From assembly GCF_023630705.1 (NCBI RefSeq), contig NZ_JALQEM010000041.1, forward strand, positions 248,001 through 312,000: a stretch of DNA of 64,000 nucleotides. Reading direction: 5' to 3'. The notes beneath the pieces were generated by a model. It was not told the origin of the DNA. It searched no databases and was given only the letters and a program-made list of their open reading frames with translations. The first letter of the stretch is position 1. Every line of letters starts with the position of its first letter. Shown piece by piece: positions 1 to 7,827 of the stretch. A program made the position numbers and the translations under genes. Origin of the DNA: Caballeronia sp. GAFFF1. Its GTDB lineage: Bacteria > Pseudomonadota > Gammaproteobacteria > Burkholderiales > Burkholderiaceae.

Positions 1-760
1 ACATGTAGACGAAGAGCTTCACGCGATTCGTTCGGATTCCCGAGAATCGCGCCGCTTGCTCATTGCCGCCGATGGCATAGATGCGGCGGCCGAGCGGCGT
101 CTTTCGCGCGACGAAGATGGTGATGGCCGCGAGCACCAGCATGATCCACACCGGCATCGAGAGGCCGAGAATCGTGCCGTTGCCGATGAATTCGAAGCCC
201 GTGTTGCCGAGTGCCGGATTGCCTTCGAGGTCCGCGAACGTGCTGCCATTGTTGACAAGCAGCGCCGCGCCGCGCACCACGTAAAGCATGCCTAGCGTCG
301 CGATGAACGGCGCGACGTTGAGCATGGTGATGAGATACCCGTTCACCGCGCCGATCAACGCACCGAGCAAACAAGCGATGATCGTCACGCCCCACGGATT
401 GAAAAACACGACGTGATGCCCGATCTTCACGCCTTCGAGCAGCAGATACCCCGCCGCCATGCCGCTTATGCCGACGATTGAGCCTACCGACAAGTCGATA
501 CCGCCCGTCAGGATCACGAGCGTCATGCCGATGGAAAGAATCGCGACCACGGTGACGTGCTTCGCCATGATCAGCAGATTGCCGGTCGAAAGGAAGCTCT
601 CGGTAGCGAGCGAGAACACGATGATGATCGCGAACAGCGCGATAAAGATGCGCAGCTTGAGCAGATTTACCGCAATGCGCGACGCCACATAGGCGCCGTG
701 CCGGTTGTGCTTTGCGTGCACCGGCGTGACCGGCGGGTTGCTGCTGTTGGGTGTGTTCAT
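1..760 (-). CDS. Ribose-type (CUT2) ABC transporter permease, partial
   Basis: Inner-membrane permease of a sugar/polyol importer of the RbsC/BPD_transp_2 family. The reading frame opens at the ATG at 758-760 and is still open at the left edge, so about 253 residues are visible and the C-terminus is missing. A hydrophilic N-terminus (about 35 residues) is followed by several hydrophobic helices. The family signature GGIDLSVGS is at about residues 86-94, and the cytoplasmic coupling loop GGNEQAARFSGIRTNRVK is near residue 235. It lies 19 bp downstream of the ATPase gene and is the last visible gene of the operon led by the split transketolase. Further genes of the operon probably lie to the left. 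The substrate is unknown, but the operon context suggests a polyol or short ketose. Confidence 0.9.
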   Translation of the reverse strand, partial: MNTPNSSNPPVTPVHAKHNRHGAYVASRIAVNLLKLRIFIALFAIIIVFSLATESFLSTGNLLIMAKHVTVVAILSIGMTLVILTGGIDLSVGSIVGISGMAAGYLLLEGVKIGHHVVFFNPWGVTIIACLLGALIGAVNGYLITMLNVAPFIATLGMLYVVRGAALLVNNGSTFADLEGNPALGNTGFEFIGNGTILGLSMPVWIMLVLAAITIFVARKTPLGRRIYAIGGNEQAARFSGIRTNRVKLFVYM

Positions 761-779
761 GGTTCGGATCTCGGTTGCC

Positions 780-2327
780 TCACACTACGGCAGTCGCGGG
801 CGTCGATGCGCGCACGATGCGTTCGCTGTCGAATTGGGGCCGGTCGAGCACGGCGGTCAGCTTGCCGCTCGCCATCACGAAAACGCGGTTGGACACCGCC
901 ATCGCTTCGTCTAGTTCGGATGTCGCGTAGATCACGGCGATGCCCGACCGCGCGAGCAGGCTGATCGTCTTGTAGACGTCTTCTTTCGCGCCCACGTCGA
1001 TGCCGCGCGTCGGCTCGTCCATCAGCAACACTTTGGGCTTCGTCAGCAGCGCCTTGCCGATGACGACCTTCTGCATGTTTCCGCCGGATAGCGACGTAAT
1101 CGGCGCATCGACGGACGCGGCCTTGATGGCGAGTTTCTTCACGATGTCGGTGGCCGCTTCCACTTGTTTGTCGCGCGTGAGCGCGCCGACGAAGCGCCGC
1201 GTGAACTTGCCGAGGCTGGAAAGCGTCATGTTCTCGAGTATGGTCATGAGTTGCACCATGCCCTGCTTCTGGCGATCTTCCGGCACGAGCGCGATGCCCG
1301 CCTCGATGCGCTTCGGTATCGGCATGTCTTCGATGGCCTTGCCTGCGAGTTCTATCTCACCGAGCGCGAGGGGATTTGCGCCAAGCAGCGATTCGAGCAA
1401 CTCGGTGCGGCCCGCGCCCATCAATCCGTAAATGCCGATTACCTCGCCCGCACGCGCGGTAAAGGACACGTGATCGACCGCATAGATGCCGTTTGAACGC
1501 TTGAGCGCGAGGTCCTTCACCTTCAGCACTTCGCGGCCGATTTCGTGTTGCTCGAATGCGAAACGCTTCTTCGAAGAGCCGACCATCGCTTCGATGATCC
1601 ACGGAATGTCGATGTTGGCGATATCGTTCTCCGCCACGAGCCGCCCGTTGCGCAGCACGGTGATGCAATCGCCGATCGCCATGATCTCTTCGAGGCGATG
1701 CGAGATATAGATCACCGTCACGCCCTCTTCCTTGAGCTGGCCGATGATCTTGAAGAGAATCTCCACTTCTGTCTTCGAAAGCGCGGAAGTCGGCTCATCC
1801 ATGATGAGCACCTTGATGTGCTTCGACAACGCCTTCGCAATCTCGACGAGCTGCTGCTGACCGACGTACAGATCGCCGAGCCGCGTGCGCGGATCGATTG
1901 CGATGTTCAGCCGGTCGAGCAGCACTTTCGCCTGATGGTTCTCCATCTTCGAGCGGATCACGCCCGAGTTCGTGATCTCGTTACCCGCGAAGATGTTCTC
2001 CGCCACCGTCATGTCCGGGAAGAGATTGAGCTCCTGAAAAATGATGCCGATACCGTGCTGCTCGGCGCTGCGCACATCGGTGATCTGGGCGAGCTTCTCG
2101 TCGATCCAGATTTCGCCCGAGGTCGGCGTTTCCGCGCCCGCGAGCAGCTTCATCAACGTGGACTTGCCCGCGCCGTTCTCGCCGATCAGCACGTTGACCT
2201 TGCCGCGCCGCACTTTGTAGTCAACATCGACGAGCGCCGCCGTGCCCGGATACTGCTTCGACAGCCCGCGCGTTTCGATCACGTTGACGGGGTTCGTCGT
2301 GCGGGCGGTATGCGGGTTCTCGTTCAT
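780..2327 (-). CDS. CUT2 sugar ABC transporter ATP-binding protein (RbsA-like)
   Basis: Cytoplasmic double-NBD ATPase of about 515 residues that energises the adjacent permease. NBD1 has Walker A GENGAGKS at about residues 49-57, the CUT2-style signature LYVGQQQLVEIA and Walker B VLIMDEPTSAL. NBD2 has the usual degenerate Walker A (GLMGAGRTE), LSGGNMQKV and LLMDEPTRGID. The frame extends upstream to 2375, but I chose the ATG at 2327 because it overlaps the stop of the upstream lipoprotein gene (ATGA, 2324-2327), a translational-coupling arrangement seen repeatedly in this window. It belongs to the same operon as the binding protein at 3033-3977. The family assignment is firm; the transported sugar cannot be read from the sequence. 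Confidence 0.92.
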   Translation of the reverse strand: MNENPHTARTTNPVNVIETRGLSKQYPGTAALVDVDYKVRRGKVNVLIGENGAGKSTLMKLLAGAETPTSGEIWIDEKLAQITDVRSAEQHGIGIIFQELNLFPDMTVAENIFAGNEITNSGVIRSKMENHQAKVLLDRLNIAIDPRTRLGDLYVGQQQLVEIAKALSKHIKVLIMDEPTSALSKTEVEILFKIIGQLKEEGVTVIYISHRLEEIMAIGDCITVLRNGRLVAENDIANIDIPWIIEAMVGSSKKRFAFEQHEIGREVLKVKDLALKRSNGIYAVDHVSFTARAGEVIGIYGLMGAGRTELLESLLGANPLALGEIELAGKAIEDMPIPKRIEAGIALVPEDRQKQGMVQLMTILENMTLSSLGKFTRRFVGALTRDKQVEAATDIVKKLAIKAASVDAPITSLSGGNMQKVVIGKALLTKPKVLLMDEPTRGIDVGAKEDVYKTISLLARSGIAVIYATSELDEAMAVSNRVFVMASGKLTAVLDRPQFDSERIVRASTPATAVV

Positions 2328-2959
2328 TTCCAGGCCACCGGAATCGCGCGGATCTCGCCTGCAGGCTCGCTCCAACTGCTATAGACGGCAGAAACATCGA
2401 CCGGATCGCCCACCTTCAGCTTCAGCGAACTTTGCACGCGCGCCACGACGAGCTTGTTCAATTCCTGGCCGAACGCGGCAAAGCGCGTCTGGTCGTCGAA
2501 GTCACTGTATTTGACGCCGGGAAAGCCGTCGCGCACGCCCGTTCCGATCACGACCGGGCCCGTTTCCAGCGCGACCTGTACCGGCTCGCCGCCGTTTGCG
2601 GGCGTCACCTCGACATACGCCTTGCCGACGCGCGATGTGGAATCGATCTTCGTCACCTTGCCCTGCACGCGCAGCCAGAAGTTGCACGGGAATGCATTGC
2701 TCTGACGGAAGCCGTATTGCTTGCAGGCATCGTCGAAGTTCTGATTCAGCGCGCTGATGACCTGCGCCGCGGGCTTCGCGTTCTTGTCCGCGTAGGGGAC
2801 CAATTGATCGTTCAGGATCTTCGCGGCGTCCGGGCCCTTGTGCTGCCCTTGCGCGCGGATATCGGCCAATTCGGTATCGGTGACGACGTGGCACGCCGAC
2901 AAACTGGCGACGCAAAGCATCATTGCCAGCCGCCAGCGCGCGAATACGGGATGAACCAT
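2324..2959 (-). CDS. DUF2291-type periplasmic lipoprotein in sugar importer operon
   Basis: Predicted lipoprotein of 211 residues. A short N-terminal hydrophobic segment ends in the lipobox LSAC with Cys23, so the mature protein should be lipid-anchored on the periplasmic side. The body is soluble, with a conserved-looking LRVQGKVTKID segment and a second beta-rich half. It resembles the DUF2291 family of predicted periplasmic lipoproteins, which I know as neighbours of CUT2 importers. Its function is not established. It sits between the binding protein gene (3033-3977) and the ATPase gene and shares a 4-bp ATGA overlap with the latter, so it is almost certainly part of the transport operon. 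A role as an importer accessory is inference. The family call is from memory of the pattern, not from a search. Confidence 0.75.
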   Translation of the reverse strand: MVHPVFARWRLAMMLCVASLSACHVVTDTELADIRAQGQHKGPDAAKILNDQLVPYADKNAKPAAQVISALNQNFDDACKQYGFRQSNAFPCNFWLRVQGKVTKIDSTSRVGKAYVEVTPANGGEPVQVALETGPVVIGTGVRDGFPGVKYSDFDDQTRFAAFGQELNKLVVARVQSSLKLKVGDPVDVSAVYSSWSEPAGEIRAIPVAWK

Positions 2960-3032
2960 GACGACCTCGACTCACATGACAAGCCATGTGCGGGCGCAGC
3001 CCTGCGGCGCCCGCACGGAGCAACGACGCGTA

Positions 3033-3977
3033 TTACTTGTTGTAGTAGAAGTCCTTCACGTGCGACGCGTTGTCTTTCGTAATGAGAATGCCGCGCGTGA
3101 GCTGACGCTCCGGCTCGCCGGTCTTGCCGGCCTTGATGTACTTGTCGAGCAGATCGACGCCGTGAATGGCGATGCCCTGAGCTTGCAGCATGACGGTGGC
3201 CTTAAGCTTGCCCGCCAGCACCGAGTCACGTTCGTCGTTGCTCCCGTCGATGCCCATGACGGTCACGTCCTTGTGCCCCGCCGAGTCCAGCGAAGCAATC
3301 GCGCCGAGCGCAACCGGCCCGTTGCCGCAGATCACGCCCTTGATGTTCGGATGCTCTTGCAAGATCGAATCCATCGCCTGCTTGCCGGGCAGAAGCGCGC
3401 CCTTCGCATCCTGACGCGCCACCATCTTGAGGTCCGGATATTGGTCCAGCACCTGATGGAACGCCTGCGAACGCGTCACGCAGTTCTTGTCCGCTAGATT
3501 ACACGTCAGTTCGACGTACTCGCCTTTTTCGCCGATGGCTTCCACGAAACGCTGCGCCACCTCGGTACCCGCTTGCAGGTTGTTATGGCTCAACTGCGCG
3601 ATGGCGATGCCGTCCTTCGGAATCTCGCGGTTGATCAGGACCACGGGCACTTTCTTGTCCGCCGCTGCACGCACGGTCGCGACACTCGCGTTGGAATCGG
3701 CGTTATCGAGAATGATGCCCTTCACGCCCTTGCCGATGACGAGATTGACCAACTCGTTCTGCTTGTTCACGTCCTCGCCATGCGAGAGCACGATAGTGTC
3801 GTAGCCGAGCTTCTTCGCCTCTGCATCCGCGCCCTTCGCTTCGGCTGCGTAATACGGATTGTCGAGCGCATTGACGAGAATCGCGATGGTGCCTTTGCCC
3901 GCTGCATTCGCGGTGGCGGGCAACGCGGCGGCGAACGAAACGGCCACCGCTGCTGCAACTGCAAGCTTCTTCCACAT
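3033..3977 (-). CDS. RbsB-like periplasmic sugar-binding protein
   Basis: Substrate-binding protein of 314 residues of the Peripla_BP_4 (ribose/galactose) family. A classic Sec signal peptide covers about residues 1-25 and ends ATANA. The mature protein begins with the family's first beta strand (GTIAILVNALDNPYYA), and the hinge and binding lobes include LVINREIP-like and GIDGSNDER segments near the C-terminal half. The ATG at 3977 is preceded by a good GGAGAC Shine-Dalgarno. The gene lies 48 bp after the SDR gene and 73 bp before the lipoprotein gene on the same strand. Placing the binding protein between catabolic enzymes and the ATPase/permease suggests that uptake and catabolism of one substrate are co-expressed. 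The ligand is unknown. Confidence 0.92.
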   Translation of the reverse strand: MWKKLAVAAAVAVSFAAALPATANAAGKGTIAILVNALDNPYYAAEAKGADAEAKKLGYDTIVLSHGEDVNKQNELVNLVIGKGVKGIILDNADSNASVATVRAAADKKVPVVLINREIPKDGIAIAQLSHNNLQAGTEVAQRFVEAIGEKGEYVELTCNLADKNCVTRSQAFHQVLDQYPDLKMVARQDAKGALLPGKQAMDSILQEHPNIKGVICGNGPVALGAIASLDSAGHKDVTVMGIDGSNDERDSVLAGKLKATVMLQAQGIAIHGVDLLDKYIKAGKTGEPERQLTRGILITKDNASHVKDFYYNK

Positions 3978-4025
3978 GTTGTTGTCTCCGGTTTGTTTGT
4001 CTTTCTTCGACAGCGTTGGACAGGC

Positions 4026-4823
4026 TCAGGCGATCGTGTAGCCTCCGTCGATCATGATGTCGGCGCCCGTGATCATGTCCGCGCCGTTCGAGAGCAAGAA
4101 GAGAATGGCGGCGGCGATTTCATCGGTATAGGCGAAGCGTCCGACCGGAATCAGCTTCTTCATGTTCTCGCCCTTCTCGCCTTCCCAGGCGGCCGCGCCC
4201 ATCGGCGTCAATACGACGGTCGGCGAGACCGTGTTCACGGTAATGCCGCGCGGCGCCCATTCCTTGGCGAGCACCTTCGTCATGCCGATGAGACCCGCTT
4301 TCGCCGACGTATAGGCGCAATGCTGATCGATGGCGACGGTCGCCGCCTGCGACGCAATGTTCACGATCTTGCCGCCGTGGCCGCTTGCCAGCACCACGCG
4401 CGCGAAGTGCTTCGAGCACAGAAAGGGACCGGTGAGATTTACGCCGATCTGCCGCTGCCATTCGTCGTAGCCGATGTTTTCTGCGGGCGTCAGCGTGATG
4501 CAGCCTGCGGCATTGACGAGCAAGTGCAAATCGCCGAAATGGTCGCGAGCCGCTGCAATGGCCTTCTCGACCTCAGCCTCATTTGCGACATCGCACGGAA
4601 AGGCTTTTGCGTTATTCGCGCCGAGTTCTTCGATGGCGGCCTGCACGCGCGATTCTTCGAAGCTCGGATAGAGAATCGCGACGCGTGCGCCCTTCGCGAT
4701 CAGCGCGGCATTCGTCGCCATCGCGATGCCGCCGAGCCCGCCCGTCACGACAGCGACCTTGCCATCGAGCCGGAAGTCGAAGTCCACGCCGTGACGCAGC
4801 GACATGTCGTACTGAATGCTCAT
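4026..4823 (-). CDS. SDR-family polyol/sugar dehydrogenase
   Basis: Classical short-chain dehydrogenase/reductase of 265 residues, expected to oxidise a polyol or ketose with NAD(P). The Rossmann motif reads TGGLGGIA near residues 27-34, where the usual third glycine of TGxxxGxG is alanine. The rest is canonical: LLVNAAG, VNIAS with the catalytic Ser, and YTSAK with the catalytic Tyr and Lys. The C-terminus ends in the typical GADIMIDGGY. It lies 14 bp downstream of the transketolase C-terminal gene and upstream of the importer genes. Together with a transketolase and a sugar importer, the likely role is oxidation of an imported polyol to a ketose. A GolD/DthD-type polyol dehydrogenase is possible but not proven. 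Confidence 0.88.
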   Translation of the reverse strand: MSIQYDMSLRHGVDFDFRLDGKVAVVTGGLGGIAMATNAALIAKGARVAILYPSFEESRVQAAIEELGANNAKAFPCDVANEAEVEKAIAAARDHFGDLHLLVNAAGCITLTPAENIGYDEWQRQIGVNLTGPFLCSKHFARVVLASGHGGKIVNIASQAATVAIDQHCAYTSAKAGLIGMTKVLAKEWAPRGITVNTVSPTVVLTPMGAAAWEGEKGENMKKLIPVGRFAYTDEIAAAILFLLSNGADMITGADIMIDGGYTIA

Positions 4824-4837
4824 TCCCGTCTCCTCTT

Positions 4838-5782
4838 TTATTGAGCGCAGTGCGCGCGTATGGCGTTCGCGATGCCGGCCGCGTCGATGCCATAGTGTTT
4901 GCGAATGCCCTTACGCGTGCCGTACTTCGCAAACTCGCCTTCGGTGATGCCGAGGGTCGTGAGCGGCCGCCCGATCTGACGCCGCGCCATCAGCAATGCG
5001 ACCGTCGCGCCGATACCGCCGTGCAGCGAATGCTCCTCGACGGTCACGATGGTCTCGTGACGCTCGATGATCGAAGCGAGCGCGTCCTGATCCAGTGGCC
5101 GAAGCGACGAAAGGTTCACGAGCGTCGGATTCACGACGCCTTCCTTTTGCAGCGTTTCACACGCGTCGAGCGCCTCGCCGACGACCGATCCGAGCGCGAT
5201 CACCGCGACTTTCGACCCTTCGATCAGCACGTCCGGGCGGCCCGGCTCGAAGCGGTACGACCCGTCATGAACGACAGGAAACTTCGCGTTGTCGAGGCGG
5301 ATGTAGACAGGTCCGTCTACCGATGCGGCGTAGTCGATCATCTGCGCGACTTCCGTCTCATCGCAGGGCGCGAAAATCTGCACGTTGCCGAAGCCGCTCA
5401 TGATCGACAGATCGTCGATTGCGTGATGCGTCGATGCGAGCGGCCCGTATGCGACGCCCGCGTTCAAGCCGAGCATCTTCACGTTGGTCCCGCTGTAACA
5501 GACGTCGTTCTTCACCTGTTCGTTGGCGCGTCCGACGAGAAACGGCGCGGCATTCGCGGTGAACACGATGTGTCCGCCGAGCGCGAGCCCTGCCGCCATG
5601 CCGACCATGTTCTGCTCCGCGATGCCCACGTTGATGACGCGATCCGGATAGCTCTCGAGATACGGGCCGATCTTCGAGGTCGAGGTGGAATCGGCGACCA
5701 TCACGATGATGTCCCGGCCCGCCGCCGTCAGACGGCTGATCGCGTTCACCGCGCCGTCGCGCAAGTCAGCGAGTTCACGCAT
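4838..5782 (-). CDS. Split transketolase, C-terminal subunit (Pyr + C domains)
   Basis: Subunit of 314 residues carrying the pyrimidine-binding and C-terminal domains of a transketolase. The catalytic glutamate sits in VGIAEQNMVGMAAG near residues 52-65, followed by the transketolase-typical STHHAIDDLSIM. The C-terminal domain includes VTVEEHSLHGGIG. It must pair with the N-terminal TPP-binding subunit encoded just upstream. The two genes overlap by 8 bp (5775-5782), consistent with stoichiometric co-translation. Split transketolases of this type often act in specialised sugar catabolism (for example apulose-4-phosphate transketolase) and not in the central pentose phosphate pathway. Which donor ketose is cleaved here is inference and unresolved. 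Confidence 0.9.
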   Translation of the reverse strand: MRELADLRDGAVNAISRLTAAGRDIIVMVADSTSTSKIGPYLESYPDRVINVGIAEQNMVGMAAGLALGGHIVFTANAAPFLVGRANEQVKNDVCYSGTNVKMLGLNAGVAYGPLASTHHAIDDLSIMSGFGNVQIFAPCDETEVAQMIDYAASVDGPVYIRLDNAKFPVVHDGSYRFEPGRPDVLIEGSKVAVIALGSVVGEALDACETLQKEGVVNPTLVNLSSLRPLDQDALASIIERHETIVTVEEHSLHGGIGATVALLMARRQIGRPLTTLGITEGEFAKYGTRKGIRKHYGIDAAGIANAIRAHCAQ

Positions 5783-6629
5783 GGTCGAGCTCCTTCAGCG
5801 CCTGCTTGAGTTGGTCTTCGTCCGGGAACTTGTGATGCCACGCCGGCACGTTCTCCATGAACGAGACACCCCGGCCCTTGATGGTGTGCGCGATCACGAC
5901 TTTCGGCTTGCGATTGTCGTAATCGAGACTTTCCATTAGTTTCCAAATTGCGTCGGACTGGTTTCCATTGACGTCGTGAACTTCGAAACCGAAAGCGCGG
6001 AACTTCTCGTCCAGCGGGTCGAGATCCATGATGTTGTGCGTAAAGTCGGCAAGCTGAAGCCGGTTGCGGTCGACGATCACGACGAGGTTCGACAGTTCGA
6101 AGTGCGCCGCCGCCATCGCGGCTTCCCAGTTCGAGCCTTCTTCGAGTTCGCCGTCGCCGGTCAGCACGAACACGCGGCCGGTGCCGCCTTCGGTCTTCGA
6201 AGCGTGACGTTGCTTCGCCATGGCGAGACCCGCCGCGATGGGAAAGCCGTGACCGAGACCGCCGGTATTGACGGTCACGAACGTAGGCAGCTTCTGGCGC
6301 ACCGGATGGCCGGGCAAACGCGAATCGTCTTTCAGATACGTGAGCAGTTCTTCGTCGTGCACCCAGCCGAGTTCCGCGAAACAGGAATAGAGCCCGCCGA
6401 CGCCGTGACCTTTGCTCAGAATGAATTCGTCATGCCAGCGCACCTTGCGCTCGGCATCGACCTCATAACGCATCACATGAAAATAGAGCGCCGCGAGAAT
6501 GTCGGCCTCCGACATATCGCCGCCCGTGTGACCGCTCTTGGCCGCCGCGTTCATGACGCAGATCTTCTTGCGGATCTCTTGCGCCCGGCGATGAAGCGCG
6601 TCGCCGGACTGCTTGAAGGGGTTTTCCAT
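5775..6629 (-). CDS. Split transketolase, N-terminal TPP-binding subunit
   Basis: Subunit of 284 residues with the PP domain of transketolase. Visible motifs are the phosphate/TPP histidine segment SGHTGGDMS near residues 32-40, SKGHGVGG, GGLGHGFPIAAG, and the TPP motif starting GDGELEEGSNWE and closing with DRNRLQ. It is the first gene of the leftward operon, with a GGGAG Shine-Dalgarno before the ATG at 6629. It faces a divergent DeoR regulator across about 175 bp that contain repeated TTTC elements. Its partner is the overlapping C-terminal subunit gene. The reaction expected is transfer of a two-carbon ketol unit from a phosphorylated ketose to an aldose acceptor. Confidence 0.9.
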   Translation of the reverse strand: MENPFKQSGDALHRRAQEIRKKICVMNAAAKSGHTGGDMSEADILAALYFHVMRYEVDAERKVRWHDEFILSKGHGVGGLYSCFAELGWVHDEELLTYLKDDSRLPGHPVRQKLPTFVTVNTGGLGHGFPIAAGLAMAKQRHASKTEGGTGRVFVLTGDGELEEGSNWEAAMAAAHFELSNLVVIVDRNRLQLADFTHNIMDLDPLDEKFRAFGFEVHDVNGNQSDAIWKLMESLDYDNRKPKVVIAHTIKGRGVSFMENVPAWHHKFPDEDQLKQALKELDHA

Positions 6630-6663
6630 TCCCTGCTCCCAGACTTCCCGTTTGCTTGAAAGC

Positions 6664-6688
6664 AGTTTCTTTTAGTTTCTTTCGAAAG
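6664..6688. promoter_or_regulatory. Putative DeoR operator (tandem AGTTTCTTT plus palindrome)
   Basis: AGTTTCTTT occurs at 6664-6672 and again at 6674-6682, exactly one helical turn apart, and runs into the 10-bp palindrome CTTTCGAAAG at 6679-6688. A further GAAAG sits at 6706-6710. DeoR-family regulators such as AgaR are known to bind TTTC-type tandem repeats. The position between divergent tktN-like and deoR-like genes fits an operator. This is inference from pattern only. Confidence 0.45.
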
Positions 6689-6805
6689 TCAAAGACAAAT
6701 TCATGCGAAAGGGAAAACACCTAGCGAAGCACCACCGATCTTCTGATCAGGCACAATGCGAACTGTAGAGGCGTCTTCATGCAGCGCCTGCGCAGGAAAA
6801 TAAAA

Positions 6806-7573
6806 ATGGATCAACGAACCCGCACCGAGAAGATTTTCGAACGCGTGCAGATCGCGAAACTGGTAAAGCTCTCGGAGCTTTCCAGCGAATTCGGCGTGTC
6901 GATGCCGACGATCCGCAAGGACATCGACGAATTGCAGCGGCTAGGACGCGTCGAACGCGTGCACGGCAATGTGCGGCTGAAGGCAACACAGAGTGACGGC
7001 ACCCGGCGCACCTACGAGACGCCCGTGCTGCCGACGAGCGCCGAGAAGGCGTTGATCGGCAAGAAGGCAGCGAGCCTGATTGAGAACGGCGATTCCGTGA
7101 TTCTGGATTGCGGCGCGACCGCGACCGAACTCGCAAAGAACCTGCTGGACCGGCAGAATCTGCGCGTGGTGACCAACGCGCTCAATATCGCCATATTGCT
7201 GGGCGCCGAGCCGACCAACCGCGTGATGCTCACGGGCGGCATCTTCAAGCCGGAGACGATCGCGGTGTCAGGCGAGAAAGCCTCGACGTTCTTCGAGGGG
7301 ATGTTCGTCGACAAGCTATTTCTCGCGGCGGGCGGCGTGTCGATGGAGTCGGGCATCTCGTACCCGGACTTCATCGACCTGCACGTCAAGCGCGCGATGA
7401 TCGATGCGGCGAAGACCGTCTACCTGCTGGCGGATTCGAAGAAGTTCGGCAAGCGCGAATTTGCGGCCTTTGGGGCGATCGACCGGATTGATTATCTGGT
7501 GACGGACGAAGGGCTCGGAGGGGAGTTCGTGGACTGGGTGAAAGCGAAGGGAATCGAGATTTTGTACGCGTGA
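6806..7573 (+). CDS. DeoR-family transcriptional regulator
   Basis: Repressor of about 255 residues with an N-terminal DeoR helix-turn-helix (KLSELSSEFGVSMPTIRKDI) and a C-terminal DeoRC sugar-phosphate sensor domain. The sensor has the RpiA-like phosphate loop DCGATATELA and the segments LTGGIF and DSKKFG seen across the family. Two starts are possible: ATG at 6779 (preceded by GAGG) or ATG at 6806. I chose 6806 because AGGA lies 9 bp upstream and MDQRTRTEKI aligns with usual DeoR N-termini. It is transcribed divergently from the split-transketolase operon and is presumably its local repressor, relieved by a phosphorylated sugar intermediate. Confidence 0.9.
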   Translation: MDQRTRTEKIFERVQIAKLVKLSELSSEFGVSMPTIRKDIDELQRLGRVERVHGNVRLKATQSDGTRRTYETPVLPTSAEKALIGKKAASLIENGDSVILDCGATATELAKNLLDRQNLRVVTNALNIAILLGAEPTNRVMLTGGIFKPETIAVSGEKASTFFEGMFVDKLFLAAGGVSMESGISYPDFIDLHVKRAMIDAAKTVYLLADSKKFGKREFAAFGAIDRIDYLVTDEGLGGEFVDWVKAKGIEILYA

Positions 7574-7603
7574 GCGGGCGGCGAGCGCCTCGCGCCGCGC
7601 TCA
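7571..7603. other. Hairpin after DeoR gene; rest of 7574-7827 has no gene
   Basis: The arms 7571-7585 and 7589-7603 (TGAGCG... / ...CGCTCA) form a near-perfect GC-rich stem starting at the DeoR stop codon. It lacks a following T-run, so a standard intrinsic terminator is not supported, but it lies between convergent genes where transcription must end. The remaining gap up to 7827 holds a T-rich stretch (about 7741-7766) and no recognisable gene. Confidence 0.4.
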
Positions 7604-7827
7604 CCGCGCTACCACGTCAACTCTGCGTCGTCGGCGTTCGGGAATTCGCCCATCGCCATGGCGTCTTCGCCGCTGTCGGCAATCGCCTTACTGGCTTCGG
7701 CCCAGCGCTCTCGCGCTGGAGGCGCCGGGCGGCGCGTGTCCTTCGTTTCTTTTCTATTTTTTCGACATCACCTGAGCGAGGACGCGCGTTAATGCACTTG
7801 CGCCCCTCGCTTTTCTAATGATTCACC

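Noticed and set aside
1..7573. Assignment of the split-transketolase operon to apiose catabolism
   Set aside because: The diagnostic isomerase and kinase are not in the window, so the specific pathway cannot be claimed.
7571..7603. GC-rich hairpin as an intrinsic terminator for the DeoR gene
   Set aside because: No T-run follows; kept only as a structural note.
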